Below, one piece after another: positions 16,382 through 26,436 of a stretch of DNA of 64,000 bases. The notes below the pieces were generated by a model. The model ran no database searches, had not been told where the DNA came from, and saw only the letters and a list, made by a program, of their open reading frames with translations. Within the stretch, counting starts at the first letter, position 1. Each line of letters opens with the position of its first letter. Where the stretch lies: the NCBI GenBank assembly GCA_942492115.1, contig CALODL010000002.1, positions 325,660 through 389,659 on the forward strand, in the 5' to 3' direction. A program made the position numbers and the translations under genes. Source of the stretch: CALODL01 sp942492115. Lineage in GTDB: Bacteria; Planctomycetota; Phycisphaerae; UBA1845; CAIVHJ01.

Positions 16382-19300
16382 ATGATCCTTGCTCAGCGTG
16401 CGTTCGCCGCGGGCATGGGGTGTTTGCTCTGCACCACAGCCTATTCGAACGACGTCGCCTATCTCGAACCTTGGCGCTGGACCCAGTACGGCCTGGAGTC
16501 CGGCCTGCCCGGCACCCGCGTCTTTCAACTCTTCGAGGCGGTTGATGGCGTGGTGTGGGTCAAGTGCGACCATGGGATCGCGTGGTACGACGGTTTCACC
16601 TGGCATGCACTGCCGTCTCCCCCGCACGTCAATCTCTCCCAGCAGACGTGCATCACCCGCCATCCCGACGGGGGGCTCCTCCTGACCAACGAAGGTCGCG
16701 TGTTCGTGGTCCAGCGCAGCGGATTCGCGCGAGTGGATATCCGATCCGAACGTACGCTGTGGATCAGCAGCGCGGTCGTCGGCCGCGACGGGGCCATCCT
16801 GTTGTCCGATGAGGAAGGCCGGTTGTACCGCTATGACGGTCATGCGACTGTCGCGCTCGCGAGTCCTGACGGTGTCGAAGGGCCGGCGACATGGAATGCC
16901 AGGCCGTTGCGCTCGACGCGTGCAGGCGATGTCCTGCTGCAGACACATCGCGGTTTGTACGAGAGGGTCGACCATGATTGGGCCAAGCTGGTGCCGCTGC
17001 AGGTTGCCACCATCGAACGGTCGTCCTCCGGCGTGTGGTTGGCCCGCGTGGCCGATCAGGAGTTGCGCACATTGTGGATGTGGGATGCCGACAGCGCGCC
17101 GGGACCGGTTCCCGACGAACCGGGCGATCTGAGAGCGGCCGATATGGCACCGAACGGTGACGCAGTGGCCATTTATCAATCCGGTGTCGTGCGCGTGCGC
17201 CAGGATGGCCAGTGGCGGTGGTTGGACGAAGTGCCTTCGGCGCTGGGTACGGCACGGACCGTGCGCTTTCAGTCCAACGGAGACCTGTGGTCTTCCTCCG
17301 ACGGCGGCCTGCATTTGTGCGTCCGGTCCACACGACGCTGGGACCACTGGGACGATGTCGGTCTCAAAGTCAACGCCATCATGAATAGTCGAGAGGGGGA
17401 CATCTGGATCGGGAACAGCGATGGCCTCGTCATCCGGCGGGCCGATGGCACGGTCGACCAGATTCATGCGATCGGTGACACGGCACTGGGCATCATTACC
17501 GGCATTGCTCAGGATGCGACCGGCGCGGTGTGGATTTCGAGCGGAGCAACGTTCACGGGTGTCTTTCGTTTTGAGAACGGCGCATGGCGGCGGTTCGGGG
17601 CCGCAGACGGTTTGCCGAGCGCGCGGTTTCACCGCGTCAGCCTCGACAGGCGCGGACGCCCGTGGTTTCTGGGGCATCCGGCAGTCACTCCGCCGACGCC
17701 CGAGTATCCCGATCCGGGTGCCTTCGTCTTTACCGGCGATCAGTTCGAGCCGTGGGGACCCGCCCAGGGATTGGTGCATGGCCGCGTCTATGCGTTTGCC
17801 GAATCGTCCACTGGAGCTCGGTGGTTTGCCACGCATCTGGGCATCAGTCGCTGGGCCGAGGGCACGTGGACACACTGGACGATCCAGCAGGGGCTCAGGT
17901 GCCCCCGGGTGTTTACCCTCGCGGTCGCGCCAGACGGCCGATTGTGGTTCGGTCACTACGCCAACGGCGGCGGTTTGGGTCGCATCGATGTGGATGGGAG
18001 CGTGTCCTACCTGACGTCGTCCGACGGGTTGATCGATGACCGCGTGTGGGAGGTCCAGTTCGGGCCCCGCGGTCGGTTGTGGATCGCGACCACCGGCGGG
18101 CTGGCCAGCTATCAGGACGGTGCATTCTCATCGTTCGGGCAGAACAGTGGACTGCCCGACGCGTACTTGTGGCCCGTGCTGCCCGAGAGCGATCGTGTAC
18201 TGGTCGGCACGCTGGCCCAGGGGGTCTTCGTGCTGCACCGCGACGAGGAGGATCACCCTGCGGCAGTGGTCAGGATCAAACCGGCCACGACCCAGGAGGA
18301 CAACGCGGTGGTCGGGTGGGAGACTTTTCCTTACCGGGGTGAGCAGCGCGCTGCGGAGGTCGACACGCGCTACCGCTTCGACGATGGCAAGTGGTCCGCA
18401 TGGAGCACCACCCACGAGGCCACGGCATTCAGCATTGCGGTCGGTGCACATCGCATCGAGGTGCAGTCCAAGAGCCTGTTCGGTCACATCGGCCCGGTCA
18501 CGGCGGCACGCTTCCGGATGCCGGTGCCGTGGTACTTGCACCCGTTGTTCATGGCCACGGTGGCGGCGTGGTTCCTGGCGCTGGTCGGCATGGTGGCCCA
18601 TCACTCCCGCAGGCGCCGTCAGCAGATGGAACTGTTGCGCGCCAGCGAGGAACGCTACCGCAATGTGGTCGAAGACCAGACCGAGTTCATCGTTCGCTGG
18701 CGGCCGGGCGGCGAATGTACATTCGCCAATGCAGCGTATTGCAATTACTTCGGCTTGTCGGACGCAACCGGCACATCGATTCTCGACAGCATCGTAGAAT
18801 CCGATCGGGATGCCCTGCACGCCAAGATCGCTGGCCTGTCGTCCGATCATCCGGCGGTCACCGGCGAGCGCCGAGTGTATGCATTCGATGGTTCGATCGG
18901 CTATCAGCAGTGGACCGACCGGGCCATCTGGAACGCTCGCGGTGAAGTCATCGAGTATCAATCGGTCGGTCGTGACATCACACATCTCAAGCTCGAGGCC
19001 GAGCGGCGGCAATCCCTCGAAGCCCAACTGCGCGAATCCCAGAAAATGGAGGCGGTCGGCCAGCTGGCTGCCGGGATGAGTCATGAGTTCAACAACTTCC
19101 TGACCGCGCTGATGGGCTACACTGACATGGCCGCCGACCGCGCGGCCAGTGGCGAGACGGTCATCCAGGAGCTCGAAGGCATCCGCACGACTACGGAGCA
19201 GGCGCTGGGTGTGACGCGTTCGCTGCTCACCTTCTGTCGCAAAAGCGCGCTGGTGACCGAGCCGGTTCGCGTGGTCGACGTCATCCGGAGTGCGATGCAG

Positions 19301-19750
19301 TTCCTCGACAGTTTCTTGCCGAACCACATCCACCTGGTTCTCGATGCCCACGATGTCGACGAGGCTTTTGTGGCGGCGGATGCCACGCTGTTGCGACAGG
19401 TCATGGTCAACCTGGCGCTCAATGCCCGCGACGCGATGCCCGTGGACGGGACCCTGCGCATCGTGCTCGAACGTGTGCCGGAACCCGCCGGCGGCCATGG
19501 CTCGATTCTGGTGCACGTCGCCGATCAGGGCGTCGGTATTCCCGAGGACATTCGCGACCGGATCTTCGAGCCGTTCTTTACGACCAAGACCCGCGAGCGC
19601 GGGACGGGTTTGGGCCTGGCCATCGTGCACGGCATCGTTAGCGAGCATGGCGGATCCATCGCGGTCGAGTCGAAAGAAGGGCAGGGCACAACGGTCACCG
19701 TGACCCTGCCATGTTGTGCGCCCGTCAACCCGGTCACGGTGCTGGAATGA
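16382..19750 (+). CDS. Propeller-type sensor histidine kinase
   Basis: 1122 residues. Signal peptide 1-22, then a long periplasmic region of Reg_prop-type two-component propeller repeats (about 30-640; e.g. GDIWIGNSDGLVIRR, GRLWIATTGGLASYQDG), a Y_Y_Y-like Ig module (about 645-715), one TM helix (about 722-742), a PAS domain (about 755-870), and the kinase core. Key residues: H901 in AAGMSHEFNNFLTAL (HisKA), N1010 in NLALNARDAM, D1048-x-G-x-G (G1), EPFFTT (F box), and G1074-TGLGLA (G2). All ATP-site boxes are intact. No receiver domain or response regulator gene is nearby, so its output partner is elsewhere. Planctomycete relatives are thought to sense extracellular carbohydrates, but the ligand is unknown here. 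Confidence 0.93.
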   Translation: MILAQRAFAAGMGCLLCTTAYSNDVAYLEPWRWTQYGLESGLPGTRVFQLFEAVDGVVWVKCDHGIAWYDGFTWHALPSPPHVNLSQQTCITRHPDGGLLLTNEGRVFVVQRSGFARVDIRSERTLWISSAVVGRDGAILLSDEEGRLYRYDGHATVALASPDGVEGPATWNARPLRSTRAGDVLLQTHRGLYERVDHDWAKLVPLQVATIERSSSGVWLARVADQELRTLWMWDADSAPGPVPDEPGDLRAADMAPNGDAVAIYQSGVVRVRQDGQWRWLDEVPSALGTARTVRFQSNGDLWSSSDGGLHLCVRSTRRWDHWDDVGLKVNAIMNSREGDIWIGNSDGLVIRRADGTVDQIHAIGDTALGIITGIAQDATGAVWISSGATFTGVFRFENGAWRRFGAADGLPSARFHRVSLDRRGRPWFLGHPAVTPPTPEYPDPGAFVFTGDQFEPWGPAQGLVHGRVYAFAESSTGARWFATHLGISRWAEGTWTHWTIQQGLRCPRVFTLAVAPDGRLWFGHYANGGGLGRIDVDGSVSYLTSSDGLIDDRVWEVQFGPRGRLWIATTGGLASYQDGAFSSFGQNSGLPDAYLWPVLPESDRVLVGTLAQGVFVLHRDEEDHPAAVVRIKPATTQEDNAVVGWETFPYRGEQRAAEVDTRYRFDDGKWSAWSTTHEATAFSIAVGAHRIEVQSKSLFGHIGPVTAARFRMPVPWYLHPLFMATVAAWFLALVGMVAHHSRRRRQQMELLRASEERYRNVVEDQTEFIVRWRPGGECTFANAAYCNYFGLSDATGTSILDSIVESDRDALHAKIAGLSSDHPAVTGERRVYAFDGSIGYQQWTDRAIWNARGEVIEYQSVGRDITHLKLEAERRQSLEAQLRESQKMEAVGQLAAGMSHEFNNFLTALMGYTDMAADRAASGETVIQELEGIRTTTEQALGVTRSLLTFCRKSALVTEPVRVVDVIRSAMQFLDSFLPNHIHLVLDAHDVDEAFVAADATLLRQVMVNLALNARDAMPVDGTLRIVLERVPEPAGGHGSILVHVADQGVGIPEDIRDRIFEPFFTTKTRERGTGLGLAIVHGIVSEHGGSIAVESKEGQGTTVTVTLPCCAPVNPVTVLE

Positions 19751-20325
19751 TGGTTGCAGGTGCTGCGCCCTGAGCTTACCCGCAGTCGAGCGGTGTACCA
19801 GCTCGGATACTGTGCTGCATATGCGCGGTGGAAGGCTCCTCGGCGGGGCGCGGGAGTTCTTTTGCTCCGTTCCTCCGTTGCGGGTGCTTACGCACGTTGA
19901 CTATCTGTCGTCATTGCGCAAGAGAACCACCGACTTCCCTCTCGCCGGGCGTCTTCGCCCGCACGAGCGCATATCGTCTCAGTGCGCCTACTCGGCTGCA
20001 CTCCTGCCAGCCAAAGGACGCCTCGAGACCGGTTGTCGCGGGACGGTCCATCGGTCCTCCTTGGGATGATTCGATGCGCGGAGCCGGGTTGTCTATTGAT
20101 CCACAGGAAACGGCAGTCGCGCATCGTTCCACGGCTGATTCGTAGAATCGACATTCACCGATGTCGGTATGTCGGGCCCAACGACGCATTCTAGAATGTA
20201 GGATCGTCATATTGCCATTTCAGTCCAGCGTGTACCATGGCTCATTCGGAGCATCTGTGGCTGGTTCGGTGAATGCGCGGGCATGTGCACAAAGGCCCGC
20301 GGTATTGTTTTCTCAGGGGACATTC
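19751..20325. other. Intergenic region, no convincing gene
   Basis: 575 bases between the histidine kinase and the FG-GAP protein, both on the plus strand. The open frames here (about 60-120 codons) overlap one another, lack Shine-Dalgarno sites and have no recognisable composition. I see no strong repeat or hairpin and no terminator with a T tract. Confidence 0.6.
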
Positions 20326-23300
20326 ATGTGGTGCAGGATCTCTGTAGCTGGCGTTATTGCTGCCATTGTTCTCCCGTTCCCCTCGCGAGCCGAGACCCCA
20401 TGGGCGGATTTCGCTGATGAAACTGCCGCCCGGCTCGTGCTGAACTCCGACACGCCACAAACACCCGGAATGCCCGACGACCTGCCCATCGGGGACAACT
20501 GGAAGGTGGACATCGCCTGGGGAGATGTGAATCACGACGGGCTCGATGACTGCGTTCTCGTGTATGCGCCCACATCGCCCGATCGCGGCACCCATCGTAA
20601 CTGGCTGTTCATCAACGAGAGTGGCGTTCTGGTTGATCGTACGGCTGAATGGGCCTCAGAGTCGGACGTTCTCGATGACGAAGGATTCCTGACGCCGACC
20701 AGTGACAGCGATGTAGTCATTGTTGATGTCAACGGTGACGGGTGGAACGACATCATCACTGTCGTCACCAGAGGCGGGACATTAGACGGCGAGATCGGAC
20801 TCAAGCACGACAGCCATCCACGCATCTACATCAACCAGCAGGACGACGAACGGGGTTGGCAGGGGTTCGTGTATGACGACGTCGATCGGGTCCCTACGTT
20901 ACCTGCGGAGCCGCGGTTTTCAGAAGCCGCGGTGGGAGACGTCGACAATGATGGGGACGTGGATTTGTTTTTCGTGGACCAGGAACAAGGGGGGGCACGA
21001 CCCGTAGACGTCAACGACAGGTTATGGATCAACGACGGCAACGGTTACTTCTCCGATGAGTCTGAAGAACGCCTCCAACCCACAATGATCGAGTCCACGT
21101 TCGCGCCGACTGCGGTCATTGCCGACATAAACGGCGACGGACACAATGACATCGTCAAGGGCGAGGTGAGTCAGCACCCGACTTCCATTGAAATCTATTT
21201 CAACAACCTCGGGAACGAGGCTGCTGCCGATGGGTTCTTCAACGTGGCACAGTCAGTCGGGTCGGCGGGGGCATACGATCTCTCGGTCGCCGACCTGAAT
21301 AATGACCAAATAGGTGATCTGGTCGCCACCTTCGAGACCTTCAACCGATTCTATTTGAACGCGGGGGTGGCCCCGTATTTCACATCGCCGTCGCTGTTCG
21401 ATGGGGATCAGAGTCGCTTCGTCGGTCACAATGTCGTCGCCGATTTCAATGGTGATGGTTGGCGAGACGTTTTCATCTGCAGCGCTCAATTGGATCCGAC
21501 AATATGCGAAGAGCGCGGACAGATGTACCGCAACTCGGGTGGCGAGGTGGGGGGTGCGATTGAGCTGGCCTACGACGGGGACGTCGGAATCGCCCTCGAA
21601 GCCTATATGGGCACGTACGATGTGGCCACCCCCGACATCGATGCCGATGGTCGTCCCGATCTCATCATAGGCAGTTGCAACGGCACATGGGTGTACCTCA
21701 ACAAGCGCATTCCCATGCTGGACATCAGTTATCCAAACGGCATCGTTGAGTTGATCGATCCCGGGACGGGGTCAGAACTCGTTGTCCAGGCGACGCCTGA
21801 CGCCGAAACTTCCGCTGCCGTCAATGCGGTCCTGTGGCTGTCGATCAATGCAGGGCCCTACGAAGCTATCCCCATGGTATCCCAAGGCGACGGCGTGTTC
21901 AGTGTCGACTTGCCTGCCGGAGCGTGCAACGATCGGTATGAGTACTACTTGGAAGTCGAAACCAGCGCTGATGGCGTGTTCCTCGATCCGCAGGATGCGC
22001 CAATCAATACCTTTTCGACTGTCGTGAGCTACGGCCTGCAGACTGTTGCGGCGGACAGTTTCGAGACCGATGCGGCGGGATGGACGGTGCTCAATGACCC
22101 GGCGCTGGAAACCGGTGCGTGGGAGCAGGGCGTGCCTGCCCCGACGATTTCTGGTGGTGAACTGGCCGCCCCGGACGGAGACGGCGAAGATGCACTCCAT
22201 GCGCGCAGAGCGTTTATCACGCAGAATTGTCCAACCTCCATGCTGTGTCCGGCAGCCGATTATGACGTTGATGGCGGCCCCACGCATTTGGTGTCGCCGT
22301 CTATCGATTTGTTCGGATCGGGAGGTCGCGTCTTCTACCAGCGGTGGTTTTACTGTAGCGGTGCGGGCACCCCGGATGCCGATTTCCTGACCGTATGGGT
22401 CAGCGCGGATGATGGTCAGAATTGGATCCTGGTCGATACCGTGGCCACGACTGAACAGACCTGGGAGCGAGCGACCATCGACCTCAGTGAGTTCGTCGGG
22501 CCTGTGGATACAATTCGCGTACGGTTTTCCGTCGCCGACATGGCTGGCCCCTCGATTACTGAAGCGGGAATCGATGCATTTCGTGTTGAGCGACATGCAT
22601 GCAGCACGTGCGACGCCTGTGATGATGGAGCCGAGTGTACTGCAGATTATTGCCTCGCCGGTGCATGTCAGAGCAACAATGTGGCCATCGTGTGTTTAGA
22701 CGGCGGGGTGTGCTACGACGGGACGTGCATTGGTCCCTGCACTGAGCATGAATTGTGCGCCGATATGAACGGCGACGGCATCCGCGATGACAACTGTCGG
22801 TGGTGGACATGCAACGAAGGCGTGTGCGAATCGACCGCAATCGTGTTCGCAGACATGGGTGGCCAGTTCGGCGCCTGTCCCCCCGATGGCACCTCAGATG
22901 GTAACGACCGCTTTATTGCGTTGAACTGCTTCGCAAACCAGAACGCCAATGGCTCTTCCCCGAACAACTGTGAGACGGATGCCCCGGCAGCCTTCAATGT
23001 CGATGCGGGCGGTCCGTTCGGTGACTGCAATCCGGACGGTATCTGCGATGCAAACGATGCCTTTCACGCCCTCAACTCGTTCGAGGGCATGTCACCGTGC
23101 AGTTGCTCGCCGGGTCCGATGCCCGTCTTCGAACCCGTGGTTACAGTGCATGCGACCCTGGAACTGCGACCCAACAAGAAGTCTGTTCGGCCTGGCGACA
23201 CGATCGCCGTCGAGGTCTATCTCAGCTCGCCCCTCATGGACTTGCGGGGCTATCAACTGCATCTCGGTGTCGCCGGCGGTGCCGGCGGTCGACTGGAACT

Positions 23301-23628
23301 GGTCGATATCAGTGTAGATGAGCGGCGGGATGCCGTGTTCGCAAACCAGACTGCGTGGACGGCGTTCAACCAGAAGACTGGGCAGGTGCTTGCGGGCCTT
23401 GATGCGCCAGGTATTCGCGCGGAGGCCGGGGCCTATATGGCGACGTTCACCTATCGTGGATCGCGGGAGGCGGTCGGGCCGTTCCGCATCGAGGTGTTGC
23501 AGGATGGGCTGGACACGTCGCAGCGGACTTTCCTGTTCGCTACGGATCCGCAAGTGGTGATGGAGATCGCTGGGGATGTGGCCGTCGTAGACGTGGTTGA
23601 GGGCACACCGCGGAGAGCGGGGCGGTAG
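20326..23628 (+). CDS. Large secreted FG-GAP repeat protein with Cys-rich, dockerin-like and cohesin-like C-terminal module
   Basis: 1100 residues from ATG 20326 (CAGGGGA 5 nt upstream, signal peptide MWCRISVAGVIAAIVLPFPSRA). Residues about 40-465 hold at least seven FG-GAP/VCBS calcium-binding repeats (DVNHDGLDD, DVNGDGWND, DVDNDGDVD, DINGDGHND, DFNGDGWRD, DIDADGRPD). A beta-sandwich follows (DSFETDAAGWTVLND, about 580-750), then a Cys-rich segment (CSTCDACDDGAECTADYC), EF-hand-like loops (DMNGDGIRDD, DGICDANDAFHALNSF), and a final cohesin-like domain (RPGDTIAVEVYLSS ... LRGYQLHLGVAGG). The last ~295 residues are clearly paralogous to the end of the protein at 42151. Likely an exported adhesion or matrix protein. 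Confidence 0.85.
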   Translation: MWCRISVAGVIAAIVLPFPSRAETPWADFADETAARLVLNSDTPQTPGMPDDLPIGDNWKVDIAWGDVNHDGLDDCVLVYAPTSPDRGTHRNWLFINESGVLVDRTAEWASESDVLDDEGFLTPTSDSDVVIVDVNGDGWNDIITVVTRGGTLDGEIGLKHDSHPRIYINQQDDERGWQGFVYDDVDRVPTLPAEPRFSEAAVGDVDNDGDVDLFFVDQEQGGARPVDVNDRLWINDGNGYFSDESEERLQPTMIESTFAPTAVIADINGDGHNDIVKGEVSQHPTSIEIYFNNLGNEAAADGFFNVAQSVGSAGAYDLSVADLNNDQIGDLVATFETFNRFYLNAGVAPYFTSPSLFDGDQSRFVGHNVVADFNGDGWRDVFICSAQLDPTICEERGQMYRNSGGEVGGAIELAYDGDVGIALEAYMGTYDVATPDIDADGRPDLIIGSCNGTWVYLNKRIPMLDISYPNGIVELIDPGTGSELVVQATPDAETSAAVNAVLWLSINAGPYEAIPMVSQGDGVFSVDLPAGACNDRYEYYLEVETSADGVFLDPQDAPINTFSTVVSYGLQTVAADSFETDAAGWTVLNDPALETGAWEQGVPAPTISGGELAAPDGDGEDALHARRAFITQNCPTSMLCPAADYDVDGGPTHLVSPSIDLFGSGGRVFYQRWFYCSGAGTPDADFLTVWVSADDGQNWILVDTVATTEQTWERATIDLSEFVGPVDTIRVRFSVADMAGPSITEAGIDAFRVERHACSTCDACDDGAECTADYCLAGACQSNNVAIVCLDGGVCYDGTCIGPCTEHELCADMNGDGIRDDNCRWWTCNEGVCESTAIVFADMGGQFGACPPDGTSDGNDRFIALNCFANQNANGSSPNNCETDAPAAFNVDAGGPFGDCNPDGICDANDAFHALNSFEGMSPCSCSPGPMPVFEPVVTVHATLELRPNKKSVRPGDTIAVEVYLSSPLMDLRGYQLHLGVAGGAGGRLELVDISVDERRDAVFANQTAWTAFNQKTGQVLAGLDAPGIRAEAGAYMATFTYRGSREAVGPFRIEVLQDGLDTSQRTFLFATDPQVVMEIAGDVAVVDVVEGTPRRAGR

Positions 23629-23650
23629 AGCGTGGCCGGTCGCTGGCTTT

Positions 23651-25144
23651 CTAGCGGGTACAGACACCATCGAAGGCCACGTCGAACAGTAACGACACCG
23701 TACTATCCCACCTGTTGGCGGTGGCAATGTCCAGACAACCATTAGGGTCCAGATGGCTGACGACCATGGCTCCCGGGCCGTGGCCAGTGGAGTGCGTATG
23801 ACGCTGGGAAAAGCCGCCAGCACCGTCGTTCAGCAGAACAACGACTTCATTCTTGTCATATAGCGCGACAGCGAGGTCGGCGTCTCCGTCCGCATCGATG
23901 TCGGCTGAATGGAGTTCGACATCGGAGCCTTTGAGTGCGATGAGGCCTCCTGCGCTAAAGTGCCCCTTTGAGTCGTTGAACGCGGTGACCAGCCCGCCGA
24001 ACACGATCGATACAACGTCTGGATCCCCATCATTGTCGAGGTCCAGCGTAATACCTCCTTGGAATGAGAGGTCAAACGGTACTGGCTGCGCGGTCATGTC
24101 GCTGAGATCGCCATTGCCATTGTTGAGGTGGACGATGATCTCGTCGGCATCCGCATCGATGATCACAATGTCGATGTAGCCATCTCCGTCCGTATCGGCA
24201 CTACCGGCCAGCGTTCCTGTCGTGTCGTAGCGACGTGGGTCGGGGCCTTCCGGACCCTTCAGGAAGACCAGTAGGTGCCGAGTAAAACTGACGCCTCCGC
24301 CGACGATGAGGTCAATGTGGTCATCCTCATCAAGACTGCTGAATTCGATCCGATCGATGTGCAACAAGCCGATATTGCGCGACTTCCAGAATGCGAGCCT
24401 GCCAGTACCGTCGTTGCGCCAGAATTCGAGTGAACTCCCGCCGAGGACCAGGTCGTTGTCGAAATCGGCGTCGAGGTCAGCGACAGCCATCGCGCCAACC
24501 CATTCTTCGAAGGGCTGGTCCAGGGTGATTCTGTTTTTCTCGAGGTCATCAAAGATGTTCAAGCTCATGCTCAGCTCGTTGAAGACGATCAACTCATCTG
24601 TGTCATCACCAGTGAGGTCTGCCGCCACAATGACGCCCGGCTCAAAATCAGTACTGAGTGTCGCATCGCCGGCTCGCGGCATTAGCGTGAAGCCGAGATC
24701 GTCGACATCGATTCGATTCGACAGCCAGTTGCCTTCAGAGTCTTGCGGAGCATCAGGCATGGGCACGACCATGTGACCGACCCTATCGTCAATCGTGTGG
24801 ATAATCAGCTCGATCTCCTTCGGCGGAGGCGTGGCAGGAATAGAAGATGGCCGTCCGAAGAAGAGGGACCCGCAGCCAACCGCGTCCCCAGGAAGCCTAA
24901 TCTCGAACGTTCCTTCACTATCTGTACGGCTGACTCCGCGCGGCCAGGGTTGGGCATCATTGCGGCCATCAATGCTGCGGACCTGGATCATGGCGTTGGA
25001 CAGCGCACGGCCCGAATCGGCATCGGTCGCCCGAGTGTTGAGCAACCAGTGCGAGGCACAGCTGCAGCCATAACAGACGGAAAGGAGAAGCGCCGGAGAC
25101 ACTATGAGCGACCAGTGTGAGACGGAACCATAACGACGCGACAT
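23651..25144 (-). CDS. Secreted/lipoprotein FG-GAP repeat protein
   Basis: 497 residues from ATG 25144, with GGAGG 6 nt upstream. The N-terminus has a hydrophobic segment with Cys (LLLSVCYGCSC), compatible with a lipobox. A carboxypeptidase-regulatory-like beta domain follows (TRATDADSGRALSNAMIQV ... EGTFEIRLPG, about 40-110). Then six to seven FG-GAP/VCBS repeats predict a seven-bladed propeller (ADLTGDDTDELIVF, ADLDADFDNDLVLGG, ADTDGDGYIDIVI, LDLDNDGDPDVVSI, ADIDADGDADLAVAL). It converges on the protein at 20326, ending 22 bases after its stop. Role unknown; a surface-exposed binding protein is the simplest reading. Confidence 0.85.
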   Translation of the reverse strand: MSRRYGSVSHWSLIVSPALLLSVCYGCSCASHWLLNTRATDADSGRALSNAMIQVRSIDGRNDAQPWPRGVSRTDSEGTFEIRLPGDAVGCGSLFFGRPSSIPATPPPKEIELIIHTIDDRVGHMVVPMPDAPQDSEGNWLSNRIDVDDLGFTLMPRAGDATLSTDFEPGVIVAADLTGDDTDELIVFNELSMSLNIFDDLEKNRITLDQPFEEWVGAMAVADLDADFDNDLVLGGSSLEFWRNDGTGRLAFWKSRNIGLLHIDRIEFSSLDEDDHIDLIVGGGVSFTRHLLVFLKGPEGPDPRRYDTTGTLAGSADTDGDGYIDIVIIDADADEIIVHLNNGNGDLSDMTAQPVPFDLSFQGGITLDLDNDGDPDVVSIVFGGLVTAFNDSKGHFSAGGLIALKGSDVELHSADIDADGDADLAVALYDKNEVVVLLNDGAGGFSQRHTHSTGHGPGAMVVSHLDPNGCLDIATANRWDSTVSLLFDVAFDGVCTR

Positions 25145-25360
25145 GAGTAGCCTCCAGCCAGCGGCCCAACTACGACGGGAATCCAGGTGTTGGGCGCTTC
25201 CTCTGATCATACCGCATCAACAAAAGATGAGCAGGTACAAGTTCTCGCACTTGGGAATATGACCTTCGATGTCCTCGAATTCATACACGCAAGCAGGCAC
25301 CGCCCATGCCTGGATAGTCATCCATGCGGGACCCAGGACACGAGCGCGGAATCACCGAGT

Positions 25361-26032
25361 TCATTCTTGTGCGCTGATGTATATGTGCTGCAGGCGGTTG
25401 ATTTCTGCGGCACAATGCCGCGCTCTGCCGCGTCCCCCGAGCTGCTGGAACGGGCACTTGAACAACGTAATCCAGTGCCCCTTGATCTTGAACCATCCTG
25501 TCCACCACCTGTACCGTGCCAACTTGATGTCGGACCACGGTATGGTCTTCAACTCGATGCCCGGGTGATCGAATTGGACGCCCTCGTGGTTCAATATCAG
25601 GCGGCGAGGCAACCCCACCCGGGAGATGAACCGGAACCAGGCACGAATGATGATCAATACAAGCAGTGGGATCAGCACGACCAGAGCGATGAGTACATCA
25701 TGATCGACATCGCCCAGCACGCTATTTAACCGCAGGAAACCGATTGTGTCGTCGATGGCCCGGTCGATCTCATATCCTTCGTTGCGAGCCATGGCGACGA
25801 TGTAAAACGCCAGTCCCTGGAGCATGACCACACTGATCACGTCCGGGCATGAACCCAGGAATGATCGTCGGGGGAAAACGCCCCGAGGCCCACCCAGTTC
25901 GATGATCATCATGTGCGGATCATACGCCAGGCCGCATTCCGGACAGGTATGCCGCGGTGGCAGTTCCCGTAGGTTGTAGCCACAATTCTGGCATAGCGAG
26001 TCGCCTGAGAGTGGTGATCGTGTAACCGTCAT
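25361..26032 (-). CDS. Membrane protein with N-terminal zinc ribbon
   Basis: 223 residues from ATG 26032. The ribbon is near the N-terminus (CQNCGYNLRELPPRHTCPECG), unlike the C-terminal type. Two TM helices follow (FLGSCPDVISVVMLQGLAFYIVA region; VLIALVVLIPLLVLIIIRAW), then a PH-like beta-rich tail (LILNHEGVQFDHPG ... IPWSDIKLARYRWW). The C-terminal part resembles bacterial PH domains, which I offer only as a possibility. It starts 8 nt after the previous stop, in a run of four coupled minus-strand genes from 27445 downwards. Confidence 0.75.
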   Translation of the reverse strand: MTVTRSPLSGDSLCQNCGYNLRELPPRHTCPECGLAYDPHMMIIELGGPRGVFPRRSFLGSCPDVISVVMLQGLAFYIVAMARNEGYEIDRAIDDTIGFLRLNSVLGDVDHDVLIALVVLIPLLVLIIIRAWFRFISRVGLPRRLILNHEGVQFDHPGIELKTIPWSDIKLARYRWWTGWFKIKGHWITLFKCPFQQLGGRGRARHCAAEINRLQHIYISAQE

Positions 26033-26040
26033 TGAGCTTG

Positions 26041-26436
26041 TCAGGACCTTCTCGCGCCTGTGGGGCGGCCGCATTCGGGGCACGCCTCAGTCGACCCACG
26101 AAGATCGTAGCCACATCCCGTGCACCATCCAACCCGTTTCCGGCGAAAGTCACGATAGTCCAGGTACTCGTGCCGGGCGCAGTTGACGCAAGTCATGATC
26201 ATGAACCAGCAGAGTACGCAGGCCGCCGCTTTGTGCCAGTGGATCTTCGTGATCTCACCGTTGACGACGCGGATGTAACCGAGGGGCAACCCCAGATTGT
26301 TGATGACCGGCCGGGGAGGACTGTTGACTGACGCCGATTCTAACCGTCCGGTCAGATTGGGCCATGGGCTCACCGGGGACACGGCAGTCAGGATAAGTGC
26401 GAGCCAGACTGACCTGAGTGAGCACGGATTCCTCAT
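26041..26436 (-). CDS. Small membrane protein with C-terminal zinc ribbon
   Basis: 131 residues from ATG 26436, which overlaps the upstream stop as ATGA. N-terminal signal or TM (MRNPCSLRSVWLALILTAVSPVS), a short exported segment, a Cys-rich TM (ACVLCWFMIMTCVNC), a basic stretch and the ribbon CTGCGYDLRGSTEACPECG. Same plan as the neighbours, with a very short exported domain. Confidence 0.72.
   Translation of the reverse strand: MRNPCSLRSVWLALILTAVSPVSPWPNLTGRLESASVNSPPRPVINNLGLPLGYIRVVNGEITKIHWHKAAACVLCWFMIMTCVNCARHEYLDYRDFRRKRVGWCTGCGYDLRGSTEACPECGRPTGARRS

Noticed and set aside
16226..19648. Long minus-strand open frames (576 and 506 codons) opposite the histidine kinase
   Set aside because: The plus strand carries complete kinase and propeller motifs; the minus frames are Arg/His/Pro-rich shadows.
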